The position numbers were made by a program, and so were the translations under genes. From contig CAXYDR010000002.1 of NCBI GenBank assembly GCA_964276095.1, positions 124,001 to 188,000 of the forward strand: 64,000 bases of DNA, given 5' to 3'. A model generated the notes under the pieces. It was not told the DNA's origin, did not search any database, and saw only the letters and a program-made list of their open reading frames with translations. Shown here one piece after another: positions 43,214 to 51,975 of the stretch (positions are counted from its first letter, which is position 1; each line of letters begins with the position of its first letter). This stretch comes from GCA-2733415 sp964276095. GTDB lineage: Bacteria > Bacteroidota > Bacteroidia > Flavobacteriales > Flavobacteriaceae.

Positions 43214-44884
43214 ATGTGTGGAATTGTTTGCGCCTTTAATTTAAAAGAAGACTCAGAAAAACTACGTACTCAAATATTAGGTATGAGTAAAAAACTCCGT
43301 CATCGCGGTCCTGATTGGAGTGGAATTTACACACATAAAAATGCCGTAATGAGTCATGAACGATTGGCTATTATTGATCCAATATCTGGGAAACAACCAT
43401 TATTAAGTCCGGATAAAAAAATAATATTAGCCGTAAATGGCGAAATCTACAACCATTTAGAGTTACGCAAAAACTTGAAAAACAAATATGACTTTCAAAC
43501 ACAATCCGATTGTGAAATAATTCTGGCTTTGTATAAAGAAAAAGGAATTGACTTTATTGATGATTTAAACGGCATATTCGGCTTTGCTTTATACGATACC
43601 ACCAAAGATGAATTCTTTATAGCTCGTGACCATATGGGAATCATTCCATTATACATGGGTTGGGATAAAAACGGGACTTTTTATGTTGCTTCAGAATTGA
43701 AAGCACTAGAAGGAATTTGTAGTAGAATAGAAATATTCCCTCCTGGGCATTATTGGCATAGTACCGACTCTCAACCATCAAGATGGTACACAAGAGATTG
43801 GATGAACTACGAAGCTGTAAAAAGTAACAGTTCGAATTTAGATGAATTACACGATGCTTTAGCAGATGCTGTACACCGACAATTAATGAGTGACGTTCCC
43901 TATGGCGTGTTATTATCTGGTGGTTTAGATTCTTCAGTAACCTCAGCTTTAGCAAAGTTGTATTCCGAAAAAAGAATTGAAACAAACGATACACAAGGGG
44001 CTTGGTGGCCACAACTACATTCATTTGCGGTTGGACTTGAAGGATCTCCAGATTTAGCTGCTGCTCAAAAAGTAGCGAAACATATTGATTCCGTACATCA
44101 TGAAATAAAATTCACCATTCAGGAAGGTTTGGATGCAATCAAAGATGTAATTTATCATTTAGAAACTTATGACATCACAACAATCAGAGCTTCTACTCCA
44201 ATGTATTTAATGGCTCGAGCCATTAAAGCAATGGGAATAAAAATGGTACTATCAGGAGAAGGAGCTGATGAAATTTTTGGAGGATATTTATACTTTCATA
44301 AAGCACCAAACGCAGAAGAATTTCATAAGGAAACAGTTAGAAAATTAAATAAACTGTATGAATATGATTGTCTCCGTGCAAATAAATCGTTGGCTGCTTG
44401 GGGAATTGAAGGACGTGTACCATTTTTAGATAAAGAGTTTATGGATGTTGCAATGCGCTTAAACCCACAAGATAAAATGATTACGCCTGATAAAATGGAA
44501 AAATGGGTTCTTAGAAAAGCCTTTGAAAAATATTTACCTGAATCGGTAGCTTGGAGACAAAAAGAGCAATTTTCGGATGGTGTTGGCTATAGTTGGATTG
44601 ATAATTTAAAAGAGTTGGTAGCCCTTGCAGTAAGCGATGATCAGATGAAAAATGCTCATTATAGATTTCCAATTCACACACCACAGAACAAAGAAGAATA
44701 TCATTACCGAACTATATTCGAAAGTCATTTTCCGAGTGATACCGCTGCAAAAACAGTTCCTTCGGTTCCATCAGTAGCCTGTAGTACTCCAATAGCATTA
44801 GAATGGGACGAATCATTCAAAAACATGAATGATCCTTCTGGTAGAGCTGTTACTAATGTACACGATGAAGGATACAAAAAATAA
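43214..44884 (+). CDS. asnB: asparagine synthase B (glutamine-hydrolysing)
   Basis: A 556-residue two-domain enzyme that makes asparagine from aspartate, ATP and glutamine. Cys2 in MCGIVCAF is the glutaminase nucleophile. The synthetase P-loop is LLSGGLDSSVTSAL (near residue 235). GEGADEIFGGY and GRVPFLDKEFMDVAM are the other synthetase signatures. The length fits the Escherichia coli AsnB type, not the longer surface-glycan type. It is a lone gene with a strong terminator. Confidence 0.96.
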   Translation: MCGIVCAFNLKEDSEKLRTQILGMSKKLRHRGPDWSGIYTHKNAVMSHERLAIIDPISGKQPLLSPDKKIILAVNGEIYNHLELRKNLKNKYDFQTQSDCEIILALYKEKGIDFIDDLNGIFGFALYDTTKDEFFIARDHMGIIPLYMGWDKNGTFYVASELKALEGICSRIEIFPPGHYWHSTDSQPSRWYTRDWMNYEAVKSNSSNLDELHDALADAVHRQLMSDVPYGVLLSGGLDSSVTSALAKLYSEKRIETNDTQGAWWPQLHSFAVGLEGSPDLAAAQKVAKHIDSVHHEIKFTIQEGLDAIKDVIYHLETYDITTIRASTPMYLMARAIKAMGIKMVLSGEGADEIFGGYLYFHKAPNAEEFHKETVRKLNKLYEYDCLRANKSLAAWGIEGRVPFLDKEFMDVAMRLNPQDKMITPDKMEKWVLRKAFEKYLPESVAWRQKEQFSDGVGYSWIDNLKELVALAVSDDQMKNAHYRFPIHTPQNKEEYHYRTIFESHFPSDTAAKTVPSVPSVACSTPIALEWDESFKNMNDPSGRAVTNVHDEGYKK

Positions 44885-44902
44885 TTATTTGACTTAGCCG
44901 TC

Positions 44903-44950
44903 ATAAAGATCTGTTTTTCTAAGCCATACTTTAGGAAAACAGATCTTTAT
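44903..44950. terminator. bidirectional terminator between asnB and the phosphatase
   Basis: Perfect 15-bp stem (44903-44917 with 44936-44950; core AAAGATCTGTTTT/AAAACAGATCTTT) between two convergent genes. Confidence 0.85.
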
Positions 44951-44962
44951 TTTTAATATTAA

Positions 44963-46597
44963 TTATTTCAATGCACCAACTAAGGGATTCCCAGTACAAC
45001 CGTTAGGAAAAGATATTCCTAATAAAGCTGATATTGTAGGCGCTATGTCAATAACTTCTGTTTTTATTAAACTAGTTCCTTTATTAATTCCTGCTCCATA
45101 AAACAATAACGGAACGTGAGTATCATAACTAAAACTACTCCCATGAGTAGACCCTTTTTCAGGATAAGAAATTACAGCTGGTTCTAATACAAATACTACA
45201 TCCCCTGAATGTTTTTGATGAAATCCGTTTTGCACTAACGCTCCTACTCCAGTAACAAATTGAGTAGTAGCTAAGGTTTTTGCAGAATATGCTTTATCAA
45301 TATTCGCATATAATACTATTTCTTGCGCAAGAAATTCTTGAATACTAATTAAGTTCAGGTTGTTATTTCTTATCAATTCTCTATCTAAAAATATTTGATT
45401 GTTAGAAATATTCTTAATCAAATCCTCTAACTTAAATTTTTCAACTAAAGCTTTTTTCACATTAGCAGCAAATTCCTTTTTATTAAAATATCCAGCAGGA
45501 ATATGTTGTGATTTCAAATAGTTAGGAACATTCACAGCCCCATGATCTGCCGTTAAGAAAACGGTGTATTTTCCTTCTCCTACTTGCTTATCTAAATACT
45601 TGAACAACTTTTCTAAATCCTTATCTAATCGGATATAAGTATCTTCTACTTCAACAGAGTTAACTCCAAATTGATGTCCTACATAATCCGTTGATGAATA
45701 ACTAACAGTTAAAAAATCTGTGATTGCATCATTCCCTAATGCTTCATTTTTAATCGCAGCAATTGCAAAATCAGTTGTCATTTCATTTCCAAAAGGAGTT
45801 GCTTTTAAAATATCATATCCGCCATTCTCTTTTGCTAATTCTTTTAAATCGTATGGAAAAACAGGCAATTCTTTTCCTTTAAAAGACTCTTCAAAAATAG
45901 TGTTGTCGCTTCCACTTTCAGAATATTCATTAATAGGCAATACAGTATTCCATGTTTTTAGATACGAATTGGTGTTTTTATTAAAATCATTTACCCATTT
46001 TGGTAATTTGTCACTATAGTAAGTACTTGTAATAAACTTACCGTCATCTTTACCTCTAAACCAATATGCGGCGTTTGCTGAGTGACCTGCTGGCAAAATT
46101 GCTCCTCTATCTTTTAATGAAATCCCAATTACTTTACTTCTATTTTGCGTATGTAGCTTTAGTTGATCAGCAACTGTTGTTGTTTTCATTCTTCTTGGAG
46201 ACATCTTCTCTTTTTCTGTTTTAACACCTACTGCATTAACAGAAGCATCAGAAGCACAATACACAGATTTATCGGTGAACTTATCATACCAATAATTAGA
46301 AATTATCCCGTGATTCATTGGTGAAGTTCCTGTAAAAACTGAAGCATGACCTGGACCAGTATAAGTTGGCACATAATTAAAATGATGATTCTTGAAATTA
46401 AAACCTTCACTTACCAAACGCATGAATCCATTATCACCAAATTTACTTTCAAAACGAGTTAAATAATCATAACGCATTTGATCAACCACAATTCCAACAA
46501 CTAATTTTGGTTTGGCATCATCTGAATTCACTTTTACCTCCTGGGCCTTACAAGAGATTATCAATAGGAAAATAACGAATATAGAAAACTGTTTCAT
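44963..46597 (-). CDS. pafA: PafA-type alkaline phosphatase/nucleotide pyrophosphatase family lipoprotein
   Basis: A 544-residue member of the alkaline phosphatase superfamily, with lipobox LLIISC (Cys16). Metal and nucleophile residues are all visible: Asp in VVDQMRYDYL, nucleophile Thr in YTGPGHASVF, SSTDYVGHQFG, TADHGAV and STHGS. PafA enzymes are calcium-independent periplasmic phosphatases that release phosphate from many monoesters and allow growth on organic phosphate. A -7 element lies 16 bases upstream. It is a lone gene. Confidence 0.9.
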   Translation of the reverse strand: MKQFSIFVIFLLIISCKAQEVKVNSDDAKPKLVVGIVVDQMRYDYLTRFESKFGDNGFMRLVSEGFNFKNHHFNYVPTYTGPGHASVFTGTSPMNHGIISNYWYDKFTDKSVYCASDASVNAVGVKTEKEKMSPRRMKTTTVADQLKLHTQNRSKVIGISLKDRGAILPAGHSANAAYWFRGKDDGKFITSTYYSDKLPKWVNDFNKNTNSYLKTWNTVLPINEYSESGSDNTIFEESFKGKELPVFPYDLKELAKENGGYDILKATPFGNEMTTDFAIAAIKNEALGNDAITDFLTVSYSSTDYVGHQFGVNSVEVEDTYIRLDKDLEKLFKYLDKQVGEGKYTVFLTADHGAVNVPNYLKSQHIPAGYFNKKEFAANVKKALVEKFKLEDLIKNISNNQIFLDRELIRNNNLNLISIQEFLAQEIVLYANIDKAYSAKTLATTQFVTGVGALVQNGFHQKHSGDVVFVLEPAVISYPEKGSTHGSSFSYDTHVPLLFYGAGINKGTSLIKTEVIDIAPTISALLGISFPNGCTGNPLVGALK

Positions 46598-46612
46598 TTA
46601 TTGTTTTTTTTT

Positions 46613-46620
46613 CAAAAATA
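46613..46620 (-). promoter_or_regulatory. -7 element of the phosphatase gene
   Basis: Reads TATTTTTG on the minus strand, 16 bases before the start. Confidence 0.45.
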
Positions 46621-46678
46621 CCGTTTTTATAAGACATCATAATATTTTGTTACAATAGATTTATTACTTTAGCTCCTT

Positions 46679-47416
46679 ATGAAATACCTACACGACTTTG
46701 GGCTCTATTTTATCATGCTAAAAGACATTTTTAGCAAGTTTACCAAATGGAGTGCTTTAAAGAAATTAATCTTTAAAGAAATTGACGATTTAATTATCGA
46801 TTCTTTAGGTATTGTAGCCTTTATATCTTTCTTTGTTGGTGGTGTAATTGCCATTCAAACTGCATTAAACATTGACAATCCGCTAATTCCAAAATACTTA
46901 GTTGGTTTTGCTACTAAACAAAGTATTGTACTAGAATTTGCTCCAACTTTCATGTCAATTATCATGGCAGGAAAAGTAGGTTCGTTTATTACTTCAAGTA
47001 TTGGTAGTATGCGTGTTACTGAACAAATAGATGCTTTGGAAGTAATGGGTATTAACTCTTTAAATTATTTAGTTTTCCCTAAAATTATAGCTTTAATGCT
47101 ATATCCGTTTGTCATTACCTTATCTATGTTTTTAGGAATCTTAGGAGGATGGGTTGCTTGTGTGTATGGAGGCTTTGCAACTAGCGAGGATTTTACTATG
47201 GGCTTACAATATGAGTTTAATGAATTTCACATTACCTACGCATATATTAAAACATTTTTCTTTGGGTTTATACTTGCTACTATTCCTTCTTTTCATGGCT
47301 ATTATATGAAAGGCGGAGCTTTAGAAGTTGGTAAAGCATCAACCTCATCATTTGTTTGGACAAGTGTTGTTATTATTATTGTAAATTACATCATCACTCA
47401 ATTAATGCTTACCTAA
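46679..47416 (+). CDS. mlaE: MlaE family ABC transporter permease
   Basis: A 245-residue inner-membrane permease with about five or six helices. Family signatures are FVGGVIAIQTALN, EFAPTFMSIIMAGKVGSFITSSIGSMRVTEQIDALEVMGI and SFHGYYMKGGALEVGKAST. MlaE with MlaF ATPase moves phospholipids between membranes to maintain outer-membrane lipid asymmetry. It is followed by the ATPase gene with a TAATG stop-start overlap. A substrate-binding MlaD-type gene is not in the window. TACTTTAG ends 6 bases before the ATG and may be its -7 element. Confidence 0.94.
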   Translation: MKYLHDFGLYFIMLKDIFSKFTKWSALKKLIFKEIDDLIIDSLGIVAFISFFVGGVIAIQTALNIDNPLIPKYLVGFATKQSIVLEFAPTFMSIIMAGKVGSFITSSIGSMRVTEQIDALEVMGINSLNYLVFPKIIALMLYPFVITLSMFLGILGGWVACVYGGFATSEDFTMGLQYEFNEFHITYAYIKTFFFGFILATIPSFHGYYMKGGALEVGKASTSSFVWTSVVIIIVNYIITQLMLT

Positions 47417-48180
47417 TGATTACAGTAACTAATTTACATAAAGGTTTTAATGGAGTAGAAGTTTTAAAAGGAATTTCTACCACTTTTGAACAAGGAAAAA
47501 CTAATTTAATTATTGGTCAGAGTGGTTCTGGAAAAACGGTTTTTTTAAAATCATTATTAGGACTACATGTTCCCGAAGAAGGTACTATTTCCTTTCATGA
47601 TAAAATATATGGTACTTTATCAAAAAGTGAAAAAAGAGATTTACGAGCACAGATAGGAATGCTTTTTCAAGGTGGTGCCTTGTTTGATTCTATGACCGTG
47701 GAAGAAAATGTATTATTCCCTATGGAAATGTTTTCTAAAATGTCTGATAGTGAAAAACGTGATAGAGCAAATGAAGTAATCAAACGTGTTGCCTTAGTAA
47801 ACTCTAATCATAAATTCCCATCTGAAATTTCTGGAGGGATGCAAAAAAGAGTAGCAATTGCAAGAGCGATAGTTATGAATCCTAAATACTTGTTTTGCGA
47901 TGAGCCTAACTCTGGATTAGACCCTCAAACATCTATTTTAATAGACAACTTAATACAAGAGATTACCCAAGAATATAACATTACTACGGTTGTTAACTCT
48001 CATGATATGAATTCTGTTATGGAAATTGGGCAAAAAATTGTCTTCTTAAAAGACGGGCTTAAAGAATGGGAAGGAAGTAATCAAGATATATTCAGAACCG
48101 ATAATAAAGCTGTAACAGATTTTGTCTACTCTTCCAACTTAATGAAAAAAGTACGTAAAGTATATTTAGAAGATAATTAA
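47416..48180 (+). CDS. mlaF: MlaF family ABC transporter ATP-binding protein
   Basis: 254 residues from ATG 47416, whose first base is the last base of the mlaE stop. Walker A is GQSGSGKT, the signature motif is SGGMQKR and Walker B is YLFCDEPNSGLDP, with the switch His in VNSHDM. It drives the MlaE permease in phospholipid transport. A longer upstream frame exists but overlaps mlaE and is not conserved. The last 4 bases overlap the convergent transglutaminase-like gene. Confidence 0.95.
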   Translation: MITVTNLHKGFNGVEVLKGISTTFEQGKTNLIIGQSGSGKTVFLKSLLGLHVPEEGTISFHDKIYGTLSKSEKRDLRAQIGMLFQGGALFDSMTVEENVLFPMEMFSKMSDSEKRDRANEVIKRVALVNSNHKFPSEISGGMQKRVAIARAIVMNPKYLFCDEPNSGLDPQTSILIDNLIQEITQEYNITTVVNSHDMNSVMEIGQKIVFLKDGLKEWEGSNQDIFRTDNKAVTDFVYSSNLMKKVRKVYLEDN

Positions 48181-48737
48181 GAACTCAGTACTTTTATACA
48201 TTCTTCTCTGATAGTCCAAAATTCATCAAATGAATATTCGGTATTATTCTCTTCCAACCATTTTTTTAAATAGTGTTGATGGTAATTAACCTTAAAAGCA
48301 TCAATTTGTTCTGGTTGAATTTCAATTAACTCTAACACATCATCTTTTAAATTATCATAATTAGAAGCAGCATTAGTTACATCAATAAAGTCATTATCGA
48401 TTTTTAACACACAATGTGCTTCTGGAATATATTGAACATTATACTTGTTAAGTATACCCGATAATTTTGGTGTATTGTTTCCATTCATTTTAAATAGACA
48501 TAAAAATAACCTTACCTCATCATAAGATTGCTCTATAGCTATTTTTTTCAGTACAGCATGTTTTGTACTACAGGTTCCTTTAAGTTCTTTTAAAACCAAA
48601 TCAGGATTTGATCTATCAGAAGTTCTCCCATAAGGTAAACTTTTTACAAACTGAATAGCATCTAAAAAAGTAAAGACCTCTAATTCTAGAAGTCTTATAC
48701 TTAGTATTCCTTTATTTTCTAATGTACTACTTAACAT
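48177..48737 (-). CDS. transglutaminase-like Cys-His-Asp protein
   Basis: A 186-residue cytoplasmic protein. GTCSTKHAVLKKIA (Cys56), EAHCVLKI (His108) and DFIDVTNA (Asp119) form the ordered catalytic triad of the transglutaminase-like (papain-like) superfamily. Bacterial members are usually peptidases or amidases. The substrate is unknown. Its start overlaps the end of the DUF389 gene by 11 bases, so the two are translationally coupled. Confidence 0.7.
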   Translation of the reverse strand: MLSSTLENKGILSIRLLELEVFTFLDAIQFVKSLPYGRTSDRSNPDLVLKELKGTCSTKHAVLKKIAIEQSYDEVRLFLCLFKMNGNNTPKLSGILNKYNVQYIPEAHCVLKIDNDFIDVTNAASNYDNLKDDVLELIEIQPEQIDAFKVNYHQHYLKKWLEENNTEYSFDEFWTIREECIKVLSS

Positions 48738-50148
48738 AAATAGTATCTAATTTCATTTCTTTCTCTAACCAAATAGTTAGCTCATAATTTCTTTTAGATG
48801 CTAAGCTATCAACTAAATTTGATTTCCAAATTGCTCTAGCAGTTGGTAAGGTGTCAATTTTTCTAAAATCAGATTTTAACTCTTTTGAAAAACTAATATT
48901 CTTTAAATCATAGAAATTAATCTTTGCATCTTTAGATACTTGCAAAAAGTCTAATGGTACTTTTCCATTTTTAATTTCTAACTCCGATTTTAAGCTTTCA
49001 ATAGTTCCTTGCAAACCTGTAATTACATTATTCTTTTCATCTAAACGCTTTTGAGCATCTTGATAGGCACTTGATATTAAATCAAAACTCTTAACTTTAT
49101 TATCATTAAACTTTAGTTCGAAATCAACCAAATGAGGATAGCCCGTCTTTTTCTCATTTTGTAAGTCGGCAACAGTAGCTTCGGATAATTCATTTAAAAA
49201 AGTAAGTGTTACTATTTTATTTTCATAATCAACATCAGGTCGCCTTCCTAAAAATAATTTTGAGTTCCCGTCTATTTCATTTTTCTCAAAATTTCTAACA
49301 TCCCTGTCCTGGTTACTTTTTTCTAACACAGAAATAAAAGTGAATATTGCTGGTACAATTGCTAAAATAGCAATGACTGTAACTGTCCACTTTATTCTAT
49401 TACGTTTCGCTTCGTTAGCATATTTTACTAGAGGAAAAGCAAGTATTTTTGCTACAACAAATGTTGCCAAGGCTATAAAAATTGTATTAATTGTAAACAA
49501 ATACAATCCTCCAATATAAAATTTAGAATCACCTACTGCTAAACCGTAACCTACAGTACATAAAGGCGGCATTAAAGCTGTTGCTATTGCTACACCAAAA
49601 ATGACAGATGCCATTGTTCCTTTTTTAGATCGCGCTACAATCAAGGCTAATCCTCCAAAAATAGCTATCAGTACATCTAAAATTGTTGGAGATGTTCTTG
49701 CTACCAACTCTGGAGTTTCTTCTGTTAAAGGTGAAGCCCAGAAATATAAGAAAGCGGTAAATACACTTAAACCTACCATTACACCTAAGTTCACTAAGGA
49801 ACGTTTTAAGGTGTCTATATCATAGATTGCTAAAGAAAGGCCAACTCCTAATATAGGTCCCATTAATGGCGATATTAACATGGCTCCAATAACAACTGCT
49901 GTAGAACTAACATTTAAGCCAATAGAAGCTATAAATACTGCGAAAATTAAAATCCAAGCAGTATGCCCTTTAAAAGCAATATCTTTCTTGATATCATCAA
50001 TGGTTTGATCTTTATCAGTCTCCCCACGGATATCAAGCAGTTCAGATAAAAATGTAGTAACACTTTTAAATAACCCTTTTGCATCTTTTTTTACATCGGT
50101 TCCTAATGCTTTTTCTTCTTCTGGTGTCAGTTTAGTTTCTTCAGCCAT
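48727..50148 (-). CDS. DUF389 domain membrane protein
   Basis: A 473-residue protein. A short cytoplasmic N-terminus is followed by about six membrane helices (about residues 60-270) carrying the DUF389 signature (STAVVIGAMLISPLMGPILGVGLSLAI, ATALMPPLCTVGYGLA). Then come a periplasmic or soluble beta-rich region (about 280-360) and a coiled coil (about 365-390). The function of this family is not established. It lies 5 bases from the mannose-1-phosphate guanylyltransferase gene and overlaps the transglutaminase-like gene, so all three probably form one operon. Confidence 0.88.
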   Translation of the reverse strand: MAEETKLTPEEEKALGTDVKKDAKGLFKSVTTFLSELLDIRGETDKDQTIDDIKKDIAFKGHTAWILIFAVFIASIGLNVSSTAVVIGAMLISPLMGPILGVGLSLAIYDIDTLKRSLVNLGVMVGLSVFTAFLYFWASPLTEETPELVARTSPTILDVLIAIFGGLALIVARSKKGTMASVIFGVAIATALMPPLCTVGYGLAVGDSKFYIGGLYLFTINTIFIALATFVVAKILAFPLVKYANEAKRNRIKWTVTVIAILAIVPAIFTFISVLEKSNQDRDVRNFEKNEIDGNSKLFLGRRPDVDYENKIVTLTFLNELSEATVADLQNEKKTGYPHLVDFELKFNDNKVKSFDLISSAYQDAQKRLDEKNNVITGLQGTIESLKSELEIKNGKVPLDFLQVSKDAKINFYDLKNISFSKELKSDFRKIDTLPTARAIWKSNLVDSLASKRNYELTIWLEKEMKLDTIYVK

Positions 50149-50153
50149 ATTCT

Positions 50154-51233
50154 CTATGTTAAATCAGCATTAAAGTTTTCTTTTACTTTAGTTACAATTT
50201 GTTTGATATCTTGTTCTTTAGATTTCGGATAAATCATTAATACATCTTCCTTGTCTACAATAATATAATCATTCAATCCATCAACTACCACTAATTTTTG
50301 CTTCTCAGTACGTATCATATTCCCTGAGGCGTCTTCTGCTAGCACTTCTGCATTCACAACAGCATTGTTATTATCATCACGGTCTAACTTATCATATAAA
50401 CTTCCCCATGTCCCTAAATCATTCCAATCAAAAGTAGCTTGAGATACAAATACATTTTTTGCCGATTCCATAATAGCATAATCAACCGAAATGTTTTCAG
50501 CCTTTGCATAATTATCTCTTATAAAATCATCTTCAAAATCAGTATTATATACCGAAATTCCTTTCTCAAACAATTCATACAATTTCGGTTGAAAGTTTTG
50601 AAAAGCATTTACAACACTTTTTGCACTCCACATAAAAATACCGGCATTCCATAAAAAATTCCCTTGAGCAATAAATTCTTTAGCAGTAGCATAATCAGGT
50701 TTTTCTCTAAACTGACTTACTTCTTTTATATCAACCTGAGTGGTTTTATCAAACTCAATATATCCATAACCGGTATTTGGGAATGTTGGTTGAATTCCTA
50801 AAGTCATTAGTGCGTCACTTTTTGAACAATATTCAAATGCTTGTTTAACATTATTGGTAAATGCTCGTTCATCTTCAATCCAATGATCACTCGGAGCTAC
50901 AATCATCACAGCATCTGGGTTCTCTTTTTGAATTTTTAGTGATGCATATAAAATACACGGTGCAGTATTACGCATAGCGGGTTCCAAAACCACTTGGCGT
51001 TGAGTAACTTCTGGTAATTGCTCCAAAACCAAATCGTTATATTTTTCATTCGTCAAAATGAAAATATTTTCTTTTGGAATTAAATTACTCAATCTAGAAA
51101 ACGTTTTTTGAATAAGTGTATCTCCTGTTCCCAACATATCGTGAAACTGCTTTGGAAATCCTGAAGTACTTACCGGCCAAAAACGTGACCCTACACCACC
51201 TGCCATTAATATTGCGTAATAATTTTTATTCAT
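50154..51233 (-). CDS. manC: mannose-1-phosphate guanylyltransferase
   Basis: 359 residues from ATG 51233; a TTG two codons upstream is disregarded. It makes GDP-mannose from mannose-1-phosphate and GTP, the donor for surface polysaccharides and fucose derivatives. Motifs are ILMAGGVGSRFWPVSTSGFPKQF (nucleotide-binding loop), APSDHWIEDE, FREKPDYATAKEF and LWNAGIFMW. The C-terminal cupin isomerase domain of longer ManC proteins is missing, so this is the monofunctional type. It leads the DUF389 and transglutaminase-like genes. Confidence 0.95.
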   Translation of the reverse strand: MNKNYYAILMAGGVGSRFWPVSTSGFPKQFHDMLGTGDTLIQKTFSRLSNLIPKENIFILTNEKYNDLVLEQLPEVTQRQVVLEPAMRNTAPCILYASLKIQKENPDAVMIVAPSDHWIEDERAFTNNVKQAFEYCSKSDALMTLGIQPTFPNTGYGYIEFDKTTQVDIKEVSQFREKPDYATAKEFIAQGNFLWNAGIFMWSAKSVVNAFQNFQPKLYELFEKGISVYNTDFEDDFIRDNYAKAENISVDYAIMESAKNVFVSQATFDWNDLGTWGSLYDKLDRDDNNNAVVNAEVLAEDASGNMIRTEKQKLVVVDGLNDYIIVDKEDVLMIYPKSKEQDIKQIVTKVKENFNADLT

Positions 51234-51290
51234 AGACAATTAGTTGTCTTTCCCATGAAAAAGGAAAACTTATTTTTTTAGTTTTATTAT

Positions 51291-51893
51291 TTAATTTGCT
51301 TTAAGCAATTCAATCTCTGCATTTGGTTGAAATAAGTACACTCTACCTGAACTCAACTCCATACACTCATAACGTTTAATGCGTCTGTTCCCTTTCTTAA
51401 ATACTTTTCCGTTATGAATACGAAAGGTACTTCCTAAAGGTATTTCAAAAATATAATTTTTATCTGTTTTCTCGTCGAATTGTTTTAATAATACCGATAA
51501 TTTAGCATCAGTATCACTACTTGCTCTCGGATTTTTAAAATGATTTGCAATATCTGGTAACAATTGATTTGGAAAAACTGATGGATTTATGAATGGTAAC
51601 ATTAATTGTTGATACGTGTGTTTCCATTCTATACCATGCGGCTTTATATTTCTCCCATATTTTTCAATAGCTACTAAATGTGCTATTTCATGAACCATCG
51701 TCATCAAAAAACGATACTTATTCAAATTCGCATTTATTGTTATTTGATGTTCTCCATTTTGTGTACGCCTGTAATCACCATGTTTAGTAACACGTTCACT
51801 CACTATTTTTAAACTAACATTATTGTTTTTGATTAACTCAAAAATAATTGAAACAGATCGTTCAGGTAAATATTTTAATAGAATTTCTTCCAT
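51291..51893 (-). CDS. SprT-like zinc metallopeptidase domain protein
   Basis: A 200-residue protein with MVHEIAHLVAIEKYGRNIKPHGIEWKHTYQ, giving HExxH and a third ligand His 14 residues later. This is the SprT/Spartan pattern. No recognised DNA-binding module is seen; the C-terminus has a short beta-rich domain (SGRVYLFQPNAEIELL). Eukaryotic relatives cut DNA-protein crosslinks; the bacterial role is not settled. It lies 57 bases before manC and may belong to the same operon. Confidence 0.85.
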   Translation of the reverse strand: MEEILLKYLPERSVSIIFELIKNNNVSLKIVSERVTKHGDYRRTQNGEHQITINANLNKYRFLMTMVHEIAHLVAIEKYGRNIKPHGIEWKHTYQQLMLPFINPSVFPNQLLPDIANHFKNPRASSDTDAKLSVLLKQFDEKTDKNYIFEIPLGSTFRIHNGKVFKKGNRRIKRYECMELSSGRVYLFQPNAEIELLKAN

Positions 51894-51921
51894 GAAGTAA
51901 ATATAAGTGTTTTTTGAGCTT

Positions 51922-51960
51922 AAAAAAGCCTCTTGAATTTTAAAATTCGAGAGGCTTTTT
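51922..51960 (-). terminator. terminator of the T9SS type B/PorP/OmpA operon
   Basis: Long stem AAAAAGCCTCT...AGAGGCTTTTT with one mismatch and GAATTTT/AAAATTC near the loop, and a T-run on the minus strand, 15 bases after the OmpA gene. Confidence 0.85.
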
Positions 51961-51975
51961 ATGTTATAAACTATT

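Noticed and set aside
47356..47415. Extended start of the MlaF ATPase
   Set aside because: The extra 20 residues overlap mlaE in another frame and are not conserved in ABC ATPases.
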